Source: Vitellaria paradoxa (lineage: Eukaryota > Streptophyta > Magnoliopsida > Ericales > Sapotaceae). From it: a stretch of DNA of 64,000 nt. The translations under genes were made by a program, and so were the position numbers. This document shows positions 13,750 through 25,781 of the stretch, in pieces (the first letter of the stretch is position 1; each line of letters opens with the position of its first letter). The stretch lies in contig CM034237.1 in assembly GCA_019916065.1 (NCBI GenBank), forward strand, positions 39,414,485-39,478,484, read 5' to 3'. The notes under the pieces are model-generated. The model was not told the DNA's origin and searched no databases. It saw only the letters and a list, made by a program, of their open reading frames with translations.

Positions 13750-14868
13750 GTGCGCGCGCTTTTCCTCAATAATTTTTTGTTTCCTTATAAAGTACTTGTA
13801 GCGGAAGTAGTTATTAGCAAATTATTCTTACAAATGTTTAACCTGAGATTTAAGTGGAAGCAAATATCATTGTAGTAGGAGATTTTAAGTCTAATGATAT
13901 TCTGGTCCTTGTTTCTTAAACAGATACCTACTTAGCATGTCATCCAACTTTCCTCATTTATTAGAACTAGTTAGGATCATAGTCACCTAATTTGTTCAAA
14001 TGTACCCTCTGACCCACTTACCAGATCGTGCGACCCTAAATAGGGTGTGTTTGCGACCTAAATCGCAAATGAACGACCTATCATTATGTTTACTGGGAAA
14101 TGAGAAAAAACCTATCATTATTCCTGAGAGGGGAAAGAAATAGAGCGTTGACTTGCTTGAAGTGGATGCTCGCTGTCGCTTCGATCGCTAACGGCTATTT
14201 CCTTTCATCATCACTCATTGTCGTCCCTCGATGCCCTCACCAATCGTTGCCCCTTGATGCCATCTCCAGTCATCAATTGAAGTGTCGTCAGGGTTGCTAG
14301 ACTCTGCCCCTTTGTCGACATCTTGTGGTCATTGTTAATTGGGATTAAACTTAGTTTCGTTTGGCCTTGTTGGCTGAATGGTCTAGTCTTGTTGATTGAA
14401 GTTTTGTTTGGCGTTGTTTTTTATTTGGTAAAAAGTAATAAAGATGAAAGCTTAAATGGTCTCATTGATTGTTTGATTTTTTTTTTAAATTATTTTTTAA
14501 TTGGTAAAAAGTAATAAAGATGAAAGAGATAATTGATATATACATATTTGGTTGAAGATCAATAATTGATTTAATATATATATTTTTGATATGATAAAGG
14601 GCTCTACAACTCTCTTTGCTTTTTTCAAGTCAAGATAGACTCTACAACTTATTTTATTTTTTTAAGTCATGATAAGAGATTCTATGACTTCCTAATCAAA
14701 TATTAATTTTATTAAAAAAGGTAAATAAAATTAAAATCTAATTGAATATTAAATTGTGTGGGGAAGGGTATGGACTTGGTGGGGTCTAAGCCTTCGGGAA
14801 ATTATGCTAGTCGTTAACTATGGCGGGGTCATCGGAATCCCGTGGAGGGGTGAGAACTAAGGTAGTTT

Positions 14869-14900
<32 letters not shown>

Positions 14901-17900
14901 TATACTGGTTGCAGTACTGAAGTATGGATGATAAGTGATGAACCCTCCAGAGGAAGAAGGTTTAAATGACGAAGAATCCTTTTGGGCAAAAATCAAGGCA
15001 ATGTACCCGTTAGGCAGGTGTTCAGCCTTGATTTGGTGCACCCTTGTAGGATAAGAATACCATCTAGAAATCTCTCTCTAGGCTGGTTGAGGGAACTCCA
15101 ACAGTCCCTTGATTCTAGCCACTAATCTATTGAATTTTTGATGATCATGTGTGAGGATATATCTAGTAGAGGAATTCTCGTACCTTATTCCAAGTTCAAG
15201 GAAAAGATGCTTCGTGGAAAGATTTTGCCATGGTCATAGTATCACGTGGTTTTCCCACGTCCATGTTACAAGTCTTGGGGAGTATAATTGTATTGCAGGG
15301 AATACAAGGTGGTAAGCCTAGGCCCAGGTGCCTAGAAATTGCTTGAAAGTTTTTATATTTATTATGTAAAAAATAATTTAATTAACTTCAATTTTTGATT
15401 CTTTTAAATTAATTTAAATAATTATTTTGAAAAATATATATTACAAATAACTAAATAATATAATCGATTAAATAATTAAATAAGGCACCAATTCATTGTC
15501 CAAGAGTACATCATACTCATATTTATGACTTTGGAAGAGGGAACAGTTCTAAAAACATGGGAAAAAGGATTATCATAGAACAATTGATGTGTTTTTCGTA
15601 TTTTGACTTTTTATATTCACTGGGACTTGTTTCTATTTATGAATTCTTTTTAAGTTTAGAATTATTAAATTATTTACAATTCATTTTGGGTACTAGTATG
15701 GTGATTTAAATGAAGTTTATTTTTTATATAATTTCTTTTACCATTTTTATTATTGCTGTTCAATACCCTATACATATTTTATAATACACATTATGCATAT
15801 TACTTATACTATTGTGTATTGAACCAAATAAAAATTCAAAGCGAATTGCAATCCATAATAACATTCTAGCTAATAATACCTCCACCGTACTGCATACTAG
15901 CTAAGATACCGTACCATGAATTCGTACCTGTACCATGTACTAGATTGATCCACAAACCTGGTAACTATGGTTAGGATGGTATATTTGATTTATCCTTCGA
16001 TGCCTAGTTTCAAAATCTGAACTGCCAATGTTACGGAGCTTACTTACCCAAAAAAAAAAAAAGTTACGTAACTTATCATGTAGGCATTCAACTTACTGAC
16101 TGTGGCCGCCTCCCTCCGCCATGCTACAATAGCTTATGTCACTTCATCATGTCAATTAGAGGACAGGTTGGTTTTGGGTATTATTTGTGGTGTCTGGGCT
16201 TATAATGAATCATCACTAGTTGAGCGTATTAGGTGGACATTATCCCTAATCATGAATTGAAAAAGAAATAAATCCAGTCGTATCTGTTTTTAAATGTCCA
16301 GATTCCACTCAGTAAGATTAAATCTATTGAATATTTGAATTTCCTGTGGTCCCTCCTGTGGGTGAACTGAGTTTGGATGCAGATAAAGGAAGTTGTGCGA
16401 TGAAACATACAAGCACCTAAGGAATTTTACTTATTTGCATGGAATCATTTACTCTAAACTCTGGAATTGAGTGAATTTGATCAGGGATGCACATCAACTG
16501 ATAAATGTGCTTGGTGTTGAGGAGAATAAGCATCATGACATTACATTTGGAACAGAGAGTGCCTCTTCTGTGTAATTTTTTAGTTTTTTCATTGATTTTA
16601 CATGAACCCAAAATTTATCCAATGTCCGAAACCTGATTTCCTTACAAAGTAATGTCCATTATCCATATTAGGAGTATTTTCATCTTCTGATACGGTAGTA
16701 TGATTATATTTGAATCAACTGTGATTTTTTGAGGCATTAACATTTTTTTTTGTCTGTATATTTTTTTCATTTCAATTTGTACTTTAGTTTTGTGACTGTC
16801 TGGCTGTTGGCAGTGTAATAAATGTATATATGAGTGATTCAGCAGCAAGTTGATTTCTCAAATTAACATTTTCTTTTGAAACTTGAAAGTATCCCCCCCC
16901 CCCCCCCCCGGGGGGCTTATTGAAAGTTTTAATTTTTTGGCCTTCTTAGTTGATAGAAACGAATTGATCTCGGCCCATTAGACTGTTCTTCTTCTTTGTC
17001 TTCCTCTCTCTCTGTTTTTTTTTTTTTTCCTCTAAATGTTTTAGTTCCTTGTTTCAGGGGTCTCTTCCAAGTCTAACAGGAACAAAGAGAGCAAAGATTT
17101 GTTTGTCTCCTTCTCCTTCTAATTCTTCTTCTAATTTCCTATTTCAGGGGCTGCATCCAAGTCCAGTTGGAACAAAGAGAAAAGCACTGTCTACTAACTC
17201 TCAAGGCTTTTGTTCGTTGCCACCTTCTTGCAGTCACCAAGCATTCCAAACACAACCAGCTGGCCTTGCTTTCATGGTTTGCATTTTGTCCTTCTCAGTC
17301 TATATTACCTCAAGCAGCACTCACGCACATCTGTGATTTTTGAAAGCATTGACTTTTTTTTTCTTAAATCTTTACAGTCTACAGCATGGTAAGTTGTAGA
17401 TTGGGGACCTTTACATTTCAATTTGTAACCATCTTTAGGTTTGATTTTCTGGCTCTTGCAGCGCAATACTGTTTATATTAGTAATGAAGAGCAAGTTGAT
17501 TTCTTCAAAGTAGGGGTGGAAATGAGCCAAACTGAGTTTTTACTTATTTAAGCTTGGCTAAGTTAAAACTCAGCTCAGTTTGGCTTGAGCTATTTATACT
17601 GAGAGTTGGAGCTCAGTTTGAGCATTTATATAGGTTCGAGTTCGGTTGGATGAAGAAGAATGTAGACTCAAGATCAGCTCGCGAATTGCTCGATTAAACT
17701 AAAGCGACGTCGTTTTAGTTTAAAATATAATAAATAAAATATTATAAAGATATTATTAAAAATATAAAAATATTAAAAATATATATATTATTCTATTGAG
17801 CTGGCTTACGAGCTTTCGAGTCAAGTTTTTCTAGACTCGAGCTTGAGTTTGATTCTAAACAAACCACAATTCGAGCTTTTTCTAGTCATGAACTAAGTTC

Positions 17901-18546
17901 GAGTCGAGTTCAAACAACTTGAAAAAAACTTGACTTGTTTCCACCCCCCTACTTCAAAGTTCTAATTTTTTTCCTTTCTTAATTACTAGAACTGAATTGA
18001 TCTCCACCAATTAGATTCTCTTGTCTTTCTTCTTCTCCTTCCCCTCCTAATTCGTCTTCCAATTTCCTATCTCAGGGGCCATATCCAAGTCCAGTAGGAA
18101 CGAAGAGAAAAGCACCATCTGTAAACTTTCAAGGCTTTTGTTCGTTGCCACCTTCTTGCAATAGTCATCAAGCATTCCAAAGGCAACCTGCTGGCCTTGT
18201 TTGCATGGTTTGCAGTTTGTCTTTCTCTACTCTATACTACCTTAAGCAGCACTGCACAAGTCTTGCGCATGGGGACAAATTATTACAGATGAAGAAATGG
18301 GGAATTTCTTTAGGCAACCATATATGCTGTAAACTCTGTAATGCACCGTGCTCAAGCGTGCTTGTATTAGAGCAGCACCTTAATGGGATAAAGCATGCTG
18401 CTTCCTTGCAAGAGCTTCAGAATGTGAAACTGGGGAGAGAGGCAGAGGCAAAGCTGCATATTTTCAACGAAAGCACTGGAACTGAAGATACATTTTTGCA
18501 CAATGAAGAGAGAAAAGGCCTGGAGAGTGGAGATTCAAGTGGCTAG
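12743..18546 (+). CDS. U1-type zinc-finger protein, 2 exons, about 202 aa
   Basis: Exon 1 (12743-12880, 46 codons) starts MDEEMILLDNVMPVEIALKR and ends at CTCCAG|GTAGCT. Exon 2 (18076-18546) follows TATCTCAG and begins GPYPSPVGTKRK. Both junctions are phase 0 and give one open protein of 202 aa. Exon 2 encodes two fingers of the form C-x2-C-x12-H-x5-H: CMVCSLSF...HCTSLAH (about residues 86-108) and CKLCNAPC...HLNGIKH (about residues 129-151). This spacing is that of U1/matrin-type zinc fingers, which bind double-stranded RNA or sit in splicing and RNA-binding proteins, so a nuclear RNA-related role is likely but inferred. The acidic start followed by a basic ALKRELDYRRKVEALR helix resembles plant members of this family. 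The intron is 5195 bp and contains two broken copies of exon 2. I have not seen transcript evidence; additional small exons are possible. Confidence 0.7.
13463..13795 (+). mobile_element. CACTA element end fragment with leader exon
   Basis: A CACTA terminus (CACTATGCTAAAAGTACT) at 13463 is followed by the subterminal motif TAGCGACCGCTTGTG. A segment of about 43 bp with this motif occurs twice (about 13478-13520 and 13555-13597). Then comes a CT-rich leader ending in a splice donor (ATTGCCG|GTGAGCC at about 13703) and a (CT)n run at 13710-13744. The same order (subterminal motif, CT-rich leader, donor, CT repeat) is seen in the element at 24276. No right terminus is present, so this is a truncated left end within the zinc-finger gene's intron. 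Confidence 0.6.
13710..13744. repeat. (CT)n microsatellite
   Basis: About 17 CT units directly after a putative splice donor in the CACTA fragment. Confidence 0.9.
14187..14590 (+). repeat. partial copy of the 10.5-kb TIR element interior
   Basis: This stretch matches 10616-11010 almost base for base over about 400 bp (shared landmarks CTCACCAATCGTTGCCC, TTGAAGTGTCGTC, GACATCTTGTGGTCATTG, GATGAAAGCTTAAATGG). Neither TIR is present. It diverges into unrelated sequence at both ends. It lies in the intron of the zinc-finger gene. Confidence 0.75.
14600..16640. other. intron sequence of the zinc-finger gene without recognisable features
   Basis: AT-rich, no supported coding. A (GA)n tract lies at about 14868-14899. 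The rest shows scattered moderately GC-rich patches (15030-15330) that could be old repeats, but I cannot class them. Confidence 0.4.
16736..17345 (+). pseudogene. two broken duplicate copies of zinc-finger exon 2
   Basis: Copy 1 begins after TTGTTTCAG at 17058 (GSLPSLTGTKRAK) and is cut off near 17110, where copy 2's upstream intron begins. Copy 2 begins after TATTTCAG at 17148 (GLHPSPVGTKRKALS) and runs into the finger region, where changes give GLAFMVCILSF and a frame shift, ending at a stop near 17336. Copies of the preceding intron part (near 16736-16860, 17344-17503 and 17952-18075) accompany each exon, so the unit was duplicated as genomic DNA in tandem. Both copies keep usable acceptor sites, so rare alternative splicing into them is conceivable. 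Confidence 0.75.
17511..17951. mobile_element. hAT-type MITE, 441 bp, TSD CTTCAAAG
   Basis: It starts TAGGGGTGGAAATGAGCC and ends GTTTCCACCCCCCTA, and is flanked by CTTCAAAG at 17503-17510 and 17952-17959, a perfect 8-bp duplication as made by hAT transposases. The interior has GAGCT-rich arms and a central AT-rich part preceded by GCGACGTCGTTTT. A second member of the same family lies at 44350. It sits inside the intron of the zinc-finger gene, between duplicated exon copies. Confidence 0.9.
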
Positions 18547-21393
18547 GTATTTACATGGCCCTTGTAATGCCAGTTACTTCATTTGCTTCTTTATTCTCTA
18601 GGAGTTAAATAAATCCCCATGTCCACATTGATTGACGATTTCAATATATAGATATTGACAGAGTTTATATTTTTCTTTCTTGGATATGTCTGGAAGTTAG
18701 ACCTTCTTATGTATTTATAGCCTTATAGGTTCATAATTGGTCCTAGAAGACCTTCCAATAAGATCTTGTATCGAAGGCACTTTCAATCTCAGAGCACTCA
18801 AGCTGAGAGGTGCTCCTTGGTTGAAAACGTTACCTTTTCATTCAATTATGTTGGCATAACAAAATCCCAGTGACTTGATGAGATGCATCTACCCCCCCCC
18901 CCCAAAAAAAAAGGTAATAATAATAAAAAAAATCCCAGTGGGTTCACGATGAGACCCGAACAGTGGTACAGAAAAACAACTAATACCTTAGCAATTTTGT
19001 TTCAGAAAACACATTCTAGAACATGGTACACTTTTTGTCTTTGATGTTGTAAAGCAGTGAAACTTGACCTTTTTATTTCTCGATTCTGTAGGATAATTAT
19101 TCCACCTCATCTCAATTCTAGCCTACTATTTTTGGTGGCCTTTCTTTCAGATTCAAATTGTTTTCTGGATCATGTAGTTAAAAACTTTCCCATGTGATAT
19201 TTTGAATATGTTATTTGATAATATTTTTTCTTACACGTGCACCATTATAATTTTTGTTGTTCTGGATGAAGGCTCTAGAGGTAAATCACTTATCCTTCTT
19301 GGGAGGCCTCTTAAACCTAAATATATCTAGTTTTGACATCTTGATTTGGATGTTTACCCATCTTGGGCCAATTACCATTTATATATCAAGGCTCCTAGCT
19401 CCATGTCATCACTTGCATACTCATCTGCTATGCTGTTCTAGCTTTTACACTCCAATCGGATACTCTAAATGCCCTGATTTTGAGCTGATCTGGAACTTTT
19501 GGAAAGCCAATCCAGTCCCATTGGCATGACCTGTATGAACACTGACCAGTGTGGAAGGAACAAATGTTAGTGCTGCATAATGCACCCTCATCTTATATAA
19601 TATCAATTCAGAACTCTCTTATTTTGTAACCGTGAAAAAAAAAAGAAGTTTAATTCCTTTTCTTTCCTGTCCTCTCCTTCCCTTTCCTTTATTTATTTAT
19701 TTATTTTTTCTATGCATGTGTGTGTAGCTTTGACAATGAAGCATCATGTAATGCACTCCAAATTGCTCATCTTGTTGACTGTTTGTTCCTACATTGCACT
19801 TGGTTTCTCTCATGATTACTTCTCGACAGAAAACCAACCAATAATCGAATCTAATGCAAACAAAACTTTAGTTTCATGGAAGCTGAGAAATATAGCGACA
19901 CCAACATGACGGAATAAACAAATGCATGCCGCGTGTAGCATCTTGAAAATTTGACCTTTACCTGTTCAGTTATCTTTGAGTTACATCTCATTTAAATAGT
20001 CGCGTTAAACATGTGGATTTACTTCTAGGAGTTCCTAGTTTAGACATTAATTTTGTCTCAATTATATGCATATGGTTCTCTTTATGAAATCAAGAGTTCT
20101 CCAAGCATATTGGAAACTGAACTAGGAACCCAACTTGTTAAAGCGATTTGGCCTTGAAAACTTCAGGTAGGTGATAGACTAATGATAAAATGGTGGCTCG
20201 AAAGACATTTGAGATAGAATATTGATGGAGGATTGAGAACATAACCATGTCATGAGGCGTACCAAACTGTAAAATGAGGAGTCAGTACTGAATGTACAAA
20301 GAAAGGGAGAAGGTGAAAGAGCTCTTTTGGAGGAAAGGGAAGGAGTTGGTCAATCAACTATTGGGAGTAGCTCTGATGTTTAATTGGCAGATTTGCACCA
20401 ACTGAACTTTATAATGTAAGGTTGTAGAACTTTTGTAGCGGACCTCACGTGAGAGCTACGTTTAACGTGTTGGTGTTTATCTTACATTGATAAAAAAATA
20501 TTTTTCAAATTGGTATTAGATCTTAACAAGTCTCTTCACTCTTTACACTTAGTTTTGAGTTTGATACTTTGATTTTAGGGGACTTGGTCCCACCCCACCT
20601 TTCGTTTCTCAACCTCTCGTTGTATTTGGTTAATATTTTATACGTGCACTTCTCATATTCGATTCATCTATCTCCTAAATTAATATAAGATCCCAATAGA
20701 TCTCTTCACTGCATTTCAATTGGTTTTGGTTTTAAATTAAACGCCTTGACAATGGGAAATTTTAATATTTGATGACAAGGAATAATTTCTCATTTTGACC
20801 AGGCTCTGTATAAAGTTTTTAAATCCACCTACTCAGTTTTGTCTATGTTGGAGGGATTTTCATGAAGTCAATTGATTCTCAAGCAAGCGGTTTCAGCTAT
20901 TAAGTAATTCAGAATTTGTTGGTGAGAGGGTTACTTTATAAAATATCTGACCCAGCCCTGCAATGGATTGCAAGGAAAGGGCAGGAGAATTCATATTTAA
21001 TCTGCAAACCCCTCAGGGTGAAGGGAAATAAGAATTCTTAGATCTTGAGAGCCCTTCTTTTGAGGAATCCTAATTCAGGCAGCGGATTTGTACACAAGTG
21101 GTTGATCACTTCCATATACTGTTAATAGGAAATCCCTAGTTCATCTCAATCTAAGCTTAGTTAGGCAAAAGCAGCTGGGTTACTTTTATTTTGGCTATTC
21201 TTTTGCCTTATATGATTATTCTTTTTTGTTTTCTTTTATCCTTTTACTAAAATTTGATTTTATTTGTTTTTGGTAACTTTTTAGATAAATTAGTGATTTT
21301 TTTTTTGAAAAACGAATTGCCAAAAAAAAAAAAAATAGAAAATTCATGTACGAGAAAAAGTTAGAACTCGTACGTAAATTTTCTTACCAAGAA

Positions 21394-21431
<38 letters not shown>

Positions 21432-21964
21432 AAATGAATATGAATAACATGCTTAAAAAGTAAAGTAAAAATTAAATTTTGGTAAAAGTAATGTCATAAA
21501 ATGAGAAAATTAGTCAAAATTGAAGTACGCCAGGTACTTCTTAATACTAAGCCTAAGCTCACTGTTTTAGTGGTGTTGCTAAACCATAATGCATTCTTGG
21601 CAGAACTTGAATAGTGTGTTTGGATTGGAGATTCTTAGTGAGGATCGAAAAAGAAAAGAAAAAAGAGAGGAAAAAAAAAGGGGAAGGAAAAATAAAATTT
21701 TAAATACATGTACTTTTTTGAATGAACTAAAAAATATAATAAAAATAAAATGCATTCATTAATAAACTAATTTTCTAATTCATTTTTTAAAAAATTTTTT
21801 TCCAAACCTTATTTTTTTATTTTTTTTCTCTTCTACTTTTTTTTTTTAATTTTGAATTTCATTTTCATTTAGCGAGTAGTTGATCCAAACATATAATTTT
21901 TAATGGTGTCAATTTCTTCGGATAGAAATCTTTGGGGGAATTGGAATTACACTAGGAATTGGAA
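18547..21964. other. intergenic region between the zinc-finger gene and GT61-A
   Basis: The first few hundred bases are probably the 3' untranslated region and terminator of the zinc-finger gene, but no poly(A) site can be fixed. No credible gene follows; short open frames at 19254-19529 and 19712-19909 have no family resemblance. A (TA)n tract lies at about 21396-21427. The stretch 20430-20770 (GCGGACCTCACGTGAGAGC and following) looks like a degraded terminal repeat of a retrotransposon. Confidence 0.45.
21396..21427. repeat. (TA)n microsatellite
   Basis: A run of about 16 TA units 0.5 kb downstream of the GT61-A stop codon. Confidence 0.9.
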
Positions 21965-23489
21965 TTAATTAATGTGACTTTGGAGAGAATTCTGTTTGTG
22001 CATGAATATGCTGGCCTTCTCGTAAGCCCTTTCCAAATACCTTTTAAACCTGGCCAAGTTCAGAGTAACGTTCTGGTCCATGTAAATTCCCCAGTTAACC
22101 CAGTCGCTCATCGGCATCTGCCCATGATGATCATTCGGATCCAACAGCTCCCTGGGATATCTCTCCGCTAAGCTGCTCTCCTCAATCTCAATGTCGTAGA
22201 TCAAGTACTCTAACCCCAGCCGAATCGCAAGCTTTCCATAGCATATGTCCCCTAACCAGTTGTTCCTCAACGGCACAATTTGCATCATCACCGCCCCTCC
22301 TCGAAGGAACAGCTCGTTCGTCAGCCCGGCGCCGTGAACCCCCACCATTGCGTGGCTCCGGTCGATGATCTTGAAAATTTCTCTCACCGGCGTCGCCCGA
22401 GTCGGCTCGAGTATAGTCACGTCGAACCCTACCTCCTCCATCACCCGCACGGCCTCCTCTTGGTTCAGAATCGCGCGGTGCGTGGTGCGGCTCATCAGCA
22501 CCAGCCGCGGCTTGGCCGACGGCGGTGGCTCATCGTCTTGGCCGCCGCCGCCGTATGCGGTTGCTAGCAAGGCACGGAAGTCGAGGATGGTTTTCCGATC
22601 GGGCCCGCGCTGTAGCGTGGGGTCCACGGTCATAGGGCCGTGCGTTGTGAGCCCTACTATCGCGGACGGGAAGCAATGGGTGGCGGTTTCTTTGTCTAGG
22701 TTGATGATAGGGTGGCGCGTGAAGTGCGGGAGAAGCTCGGCGTACTTGTCGAGCCACCAGTCGCTGCAGTTTACGATTGCCAGGATGACGTCTCGATCGG
22801 TGAAGAAGGCATCGACGGTGACGAACAGGGGAATGAAGCCTTCGTTGAAATCGTGGAAGACGTTCGAGGTGAACCCGCCCGCGCTGAACACGAGGGCTGG
22901 GGCGGTGTGTGTGACGGCGCAGGAGGAGTTGAGTGGGGCTGTGGTGAGGGTGACCTCTTTGGCTAGCTCCATGGCGTTGTGCTGCCACTTGCGGGGGTAA
23001 GGGCGGATCTTTTCCACCAGGGGCGGGGTAGTGTTTGTGGGGTCCACTGAAGATAAAATATCAGCTGTCGGATCCACTGCGAATGGACGGTTGATGTAGC
23101 AAATGTCGTACTCAAAGTGAGAACGATCACACGTGATTGACCATGTGGGCTCCGGACTCTCCCATCTCCGTTTGCTGTTTTCCCCTTGGATATCAAAATC
23201 TAGACAATTTAAAAAAAAAAAAAAAAGTTAAATAGCAAGTATAAGAAATTAAAAAATAAATAAATAAAAAAAATTCTAGTTGAGAGAATGATTTCAAACC
23301 TCGAGTTCTTGTTGGGTTTAATTCAAATACTCCAACTATCGTCGAGAGAATGATGTCAACAAGAAGAAAGATTAGTATTGGTGCCAGGCATATGGCAACC
23401 TTTTTGGCCTTTTCGTTGTTTACCATGCGAGAAATTCCCAACATAATAGGTGCCGATAGACTAGCTGATGTGAAACTATGTATGGCCAT
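21965..23489 (-). CDS. GT61 family glycosyltransferase A, 2 exons, 474 aa
   Basis: Exon 1 is 23489-23300 and exon 2 is 23199-21965, joined across a 100-bp intron (CTCGAG|GT and TCTAG|AT) in phase 1. The product is a type II Golgi membrane protein: a short cytosolic N-terminus, a membrane anchor at about 31-54 (VAICLAPILIFLLVDIILST), a stem, then the GT61/DUF563 catalytic region. Visible family motifs are TCDRSHFEYDIC (86-97), FHDFNEGFIPLF (178-189), HCFPS (238-242) and GVHGAGLTN (350-358). Several N-glycosylation sequons occur. Plant GT61 enzymes transfer xylose or arabinose from UDP-sugars onto xylan, or xylose onto N-glycans; the donor and acceptor here are not decidable from sequence. It is the first of four tandem paralogues on this strand and has the shortest intron. 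The catalytic exon is distinctly GC-richer than its surroundings. Confidence 0.92.
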
Positions 23490-24275
23490 GGTTTATGAGC
23501 CAAGCCTTAAAGAGTTCTTTTTCTTTCCCCCCCGATGATTGTTGGTACCTGCGAACATTTCATATCTCTGTTAGAAAACAATGGAAAGTGACCATACATT
23601 TTCTATGCTTATTGAAGGTTGCATGGGTGTTACAAAGTTTGGCAATGACAAACGCAAAGAAGGGCATTTACTATTCCAATTTTTAATGTTAGAAATGAAT
23701 TAGACTTAAAAGAGAATGAATAGGGGATAACTGCAATGTAATGTGTGGAAAAGGCGTTGTTTGATGACTGCATTAGAAAATAAAAACAGATGAAAAAAAT
23801 ATATGTTTGGTTTGTTGTGGATTTTTAGGGTAAAATTCACTTGATACATCATGAGTTTTATTGAATTCAAAAGGGAAAAAAAAAAAAAAAAAACATTAGT
23901 TTTATCTAAAATTTATCCCAATGCCTGCCTTTTTTTTTTTCCTTTCTTTTCTTTTCTTTTCTTTTTTTATAACAATTAAGGGTCAAATCTTTTAATTAGT
24001 TGTGAATTAGAGCCTTAATGATTATTTGCTTCTGCATTCTTACTGTTAATTGTTCAACTTTTAGAGACAAAATGGTCATTGAGACCCTACATTATAACCA
24101 ATTAACTGTTTGAAAAAAAAAATACTCAAGTTCTAAAATGAGATTTCGGATAAAATTCAAGGTTCAAAGTGAAATTTACTATTTTTTTATTAAAAGAATA
24201 ATACTTGCATTGTTATTAGAAAATTTAGAGTAATACTTGCATTGTTAAAAAAAATAATCATGGGTTGGGGATTTA
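23490..24275 (-). promoter_or_regulatory. 5' flank of GT61-A
   Basis: Upstream DNA of GT61-A. It contains poly-A/poly-T tracts and a segment at about 23960-24180 that matches part of intron 1 of GT61-C (about 48980-49240; shared TTAATTGTTCAACTTTTAGAGA-like stretch), so some of it is duplicated along with the genes. No clear TATA box could be assigned. Confidence 0.4.
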
Positions 24276-24674
24276 CACTACTAGAAATTGGCTAATCGGC
24301 GAGTGAAAAATTCGAGCGACCGCCAAAACGTTATTAGCGACCGCTTAAAGCGGTCGCTATATTGGGCGTCGCTAATCAAGTGCGCAAAAGAAAAGGCGAC
24401 GGAAAAATTCGGGCGACCGCTCATGGCGGTCGCTAATATCTTTTAGACAACAGCATTAGCGACCGCTTTAGGCGGTCGCTAATACTCTAATTAAATCAGA
24501 CAGAACGCCTCTCTTTTTTTTTCCTCTCTTTCCCTCCCTCTATTTCTTTTCCTTCCCCTGCGCTCTCTCTTCTCTTCCCCCTGCGCCTTTCTCCTCCCTG
24601 CCCTCCTCCCTTTGCTGCCGCTACCGTAGCCGAACGCCGGCCGCCGCCGCCACCGGTAAGTTCTCCCTCTCTAG

Positions 24675-24705
<31 letters not shown>

Positions 24706-25424
24706 GCTTTCTCTTGTTCTTTGTTTCCCTCTCTCTCTCTCTTCCTCTCTCTCACTAATAATTTTTTTTTTGTGTATTAGAGTTATTTGGAGGCCTCACT
24801 ACCACACCACCAGGTTTAATTTTTTTTTTTTAGTTTGAATTATTTTTTTTTATTTTCTGATTTTTTTGTTTATTATTGGATGAATGTAAAATTTTTTTTT
24901 TTTTGTTTTTGTGGTTGGGGTTTGCTGATTCATCTATGCATGCATGTATATATTATTGTGTGTTTTTTTTTTATTTTACTTACTCATTAATTTGTTAGTT
25001 TCATATATATGCTGTTAATGTTGGATGTTGGTTGTTTGATTGGAATGTTTTTTTTGAATTGTTGGTTGTGAAATGTAATATTAATTGTTGAAATGTTGTT
25101 GTTGATTTTTTTTTTTACTGTGTAATGTAATTTTTTTATGTTTTTTTTTTTAATTTTTGTATGTTGCTGTTTTTTTATTTTTCTGTTTTTTTTTATTTTT
25201 TTATGTATTAGCGACCGCTATAAGCGGTCGCTAATTGTCTGACGTTTTTAACTCAAGCGGTCGCAGGCGCGGTCGTAAAAAATTTAGCGACCGCGTTTGG
25301 GGTCGCTAATACTTTTTAGCGACGACGCAAATGCGACTCACTTGACGCGGTCGCTAAGCCGTCGCTAATACTTTTAGCGACCGCTATTTTACCTTTAGCG
25401 ACCGCTTGTGGCGGTCGCTAATAC
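24276..25424 (+). mobile_element. CACTA element, right terminus missing
   Basis: The left terminus CACTACTAGAAATTGGC begins at 24276 after TTA. Subterminal repeats follow, built from the palindrome-like pair GCGACCGC / GCGGTCGC (for example AGCGACCGCTTAAAGCGGTC at about 24333). More than ten copies of the pair lie at 24300-24485 and 25205-25424, the normal TnpA-type binding array of CACTA ends. The right side stops at GGTCGCTAATAC without the terminal CTAGTAGTG, so about 15 bases or more are lost. Between the arms lies a CT-rich leader ending in a donor (CCACCG|GTAAGTT at 24655), a (CT)n run and a 33-nt exon-like piece (24781-24813). There is no transposase. Confidence 0.85.
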
Positions 25425-25584
25425 CCCTCTTACTTGTCTGTTTATTTATTTATCATTTTATTTAAAAATTTTAGAATTGATTTTTTATAAGATTCTCCTC
25501 TCACGCTTTCTACTCATCTCAATTTTGAAAATGATCAGGGTTAGTTTCAGGGTTAGGGGTTTTGTTTTTAGAAGGGTATGCCAT

Positions 25585-25750
25585 CAGTGGTAAAGCTAGT
25601 AATAGGCCACGTGGGCACATAGTTACCCTGAAAAGAAAATTTATCACCTATTATTTTTTTTTTTTTTTTTAAGTTATCTTTAGTGCTCAATTGTGTCCAT
25701 CGAAAAAAAGAAAAAAAAAATTCTAATGCAATACCAATTGTGCCTACCCG

Positions 25751-25781
<31 letters not shown>

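Noticed and set aside
16893..16915. C17 followed by G6, looking like a hairpin or G-quadruplex site
   Set aside because: Homopolymer C next to G runs is often a sequencing or assembly artefact. It lies in an intron with no other sign of function.
19254..19909. Two open frames (91 and 65 codons), the second with a hydrophobic start like a signal peptide
   Set aside because: No family resemblance, and AT-rich DNA gives such frames by chance. No splice or promoter signals support them.
22280..23000. Plus-strand open frames of 84-211 codons opposite GT61-A
   Set aside because: They are antisense shadows of the GC-rich catalytic exon; the same happens opposite B, C and D. No domain is recognisable in them.
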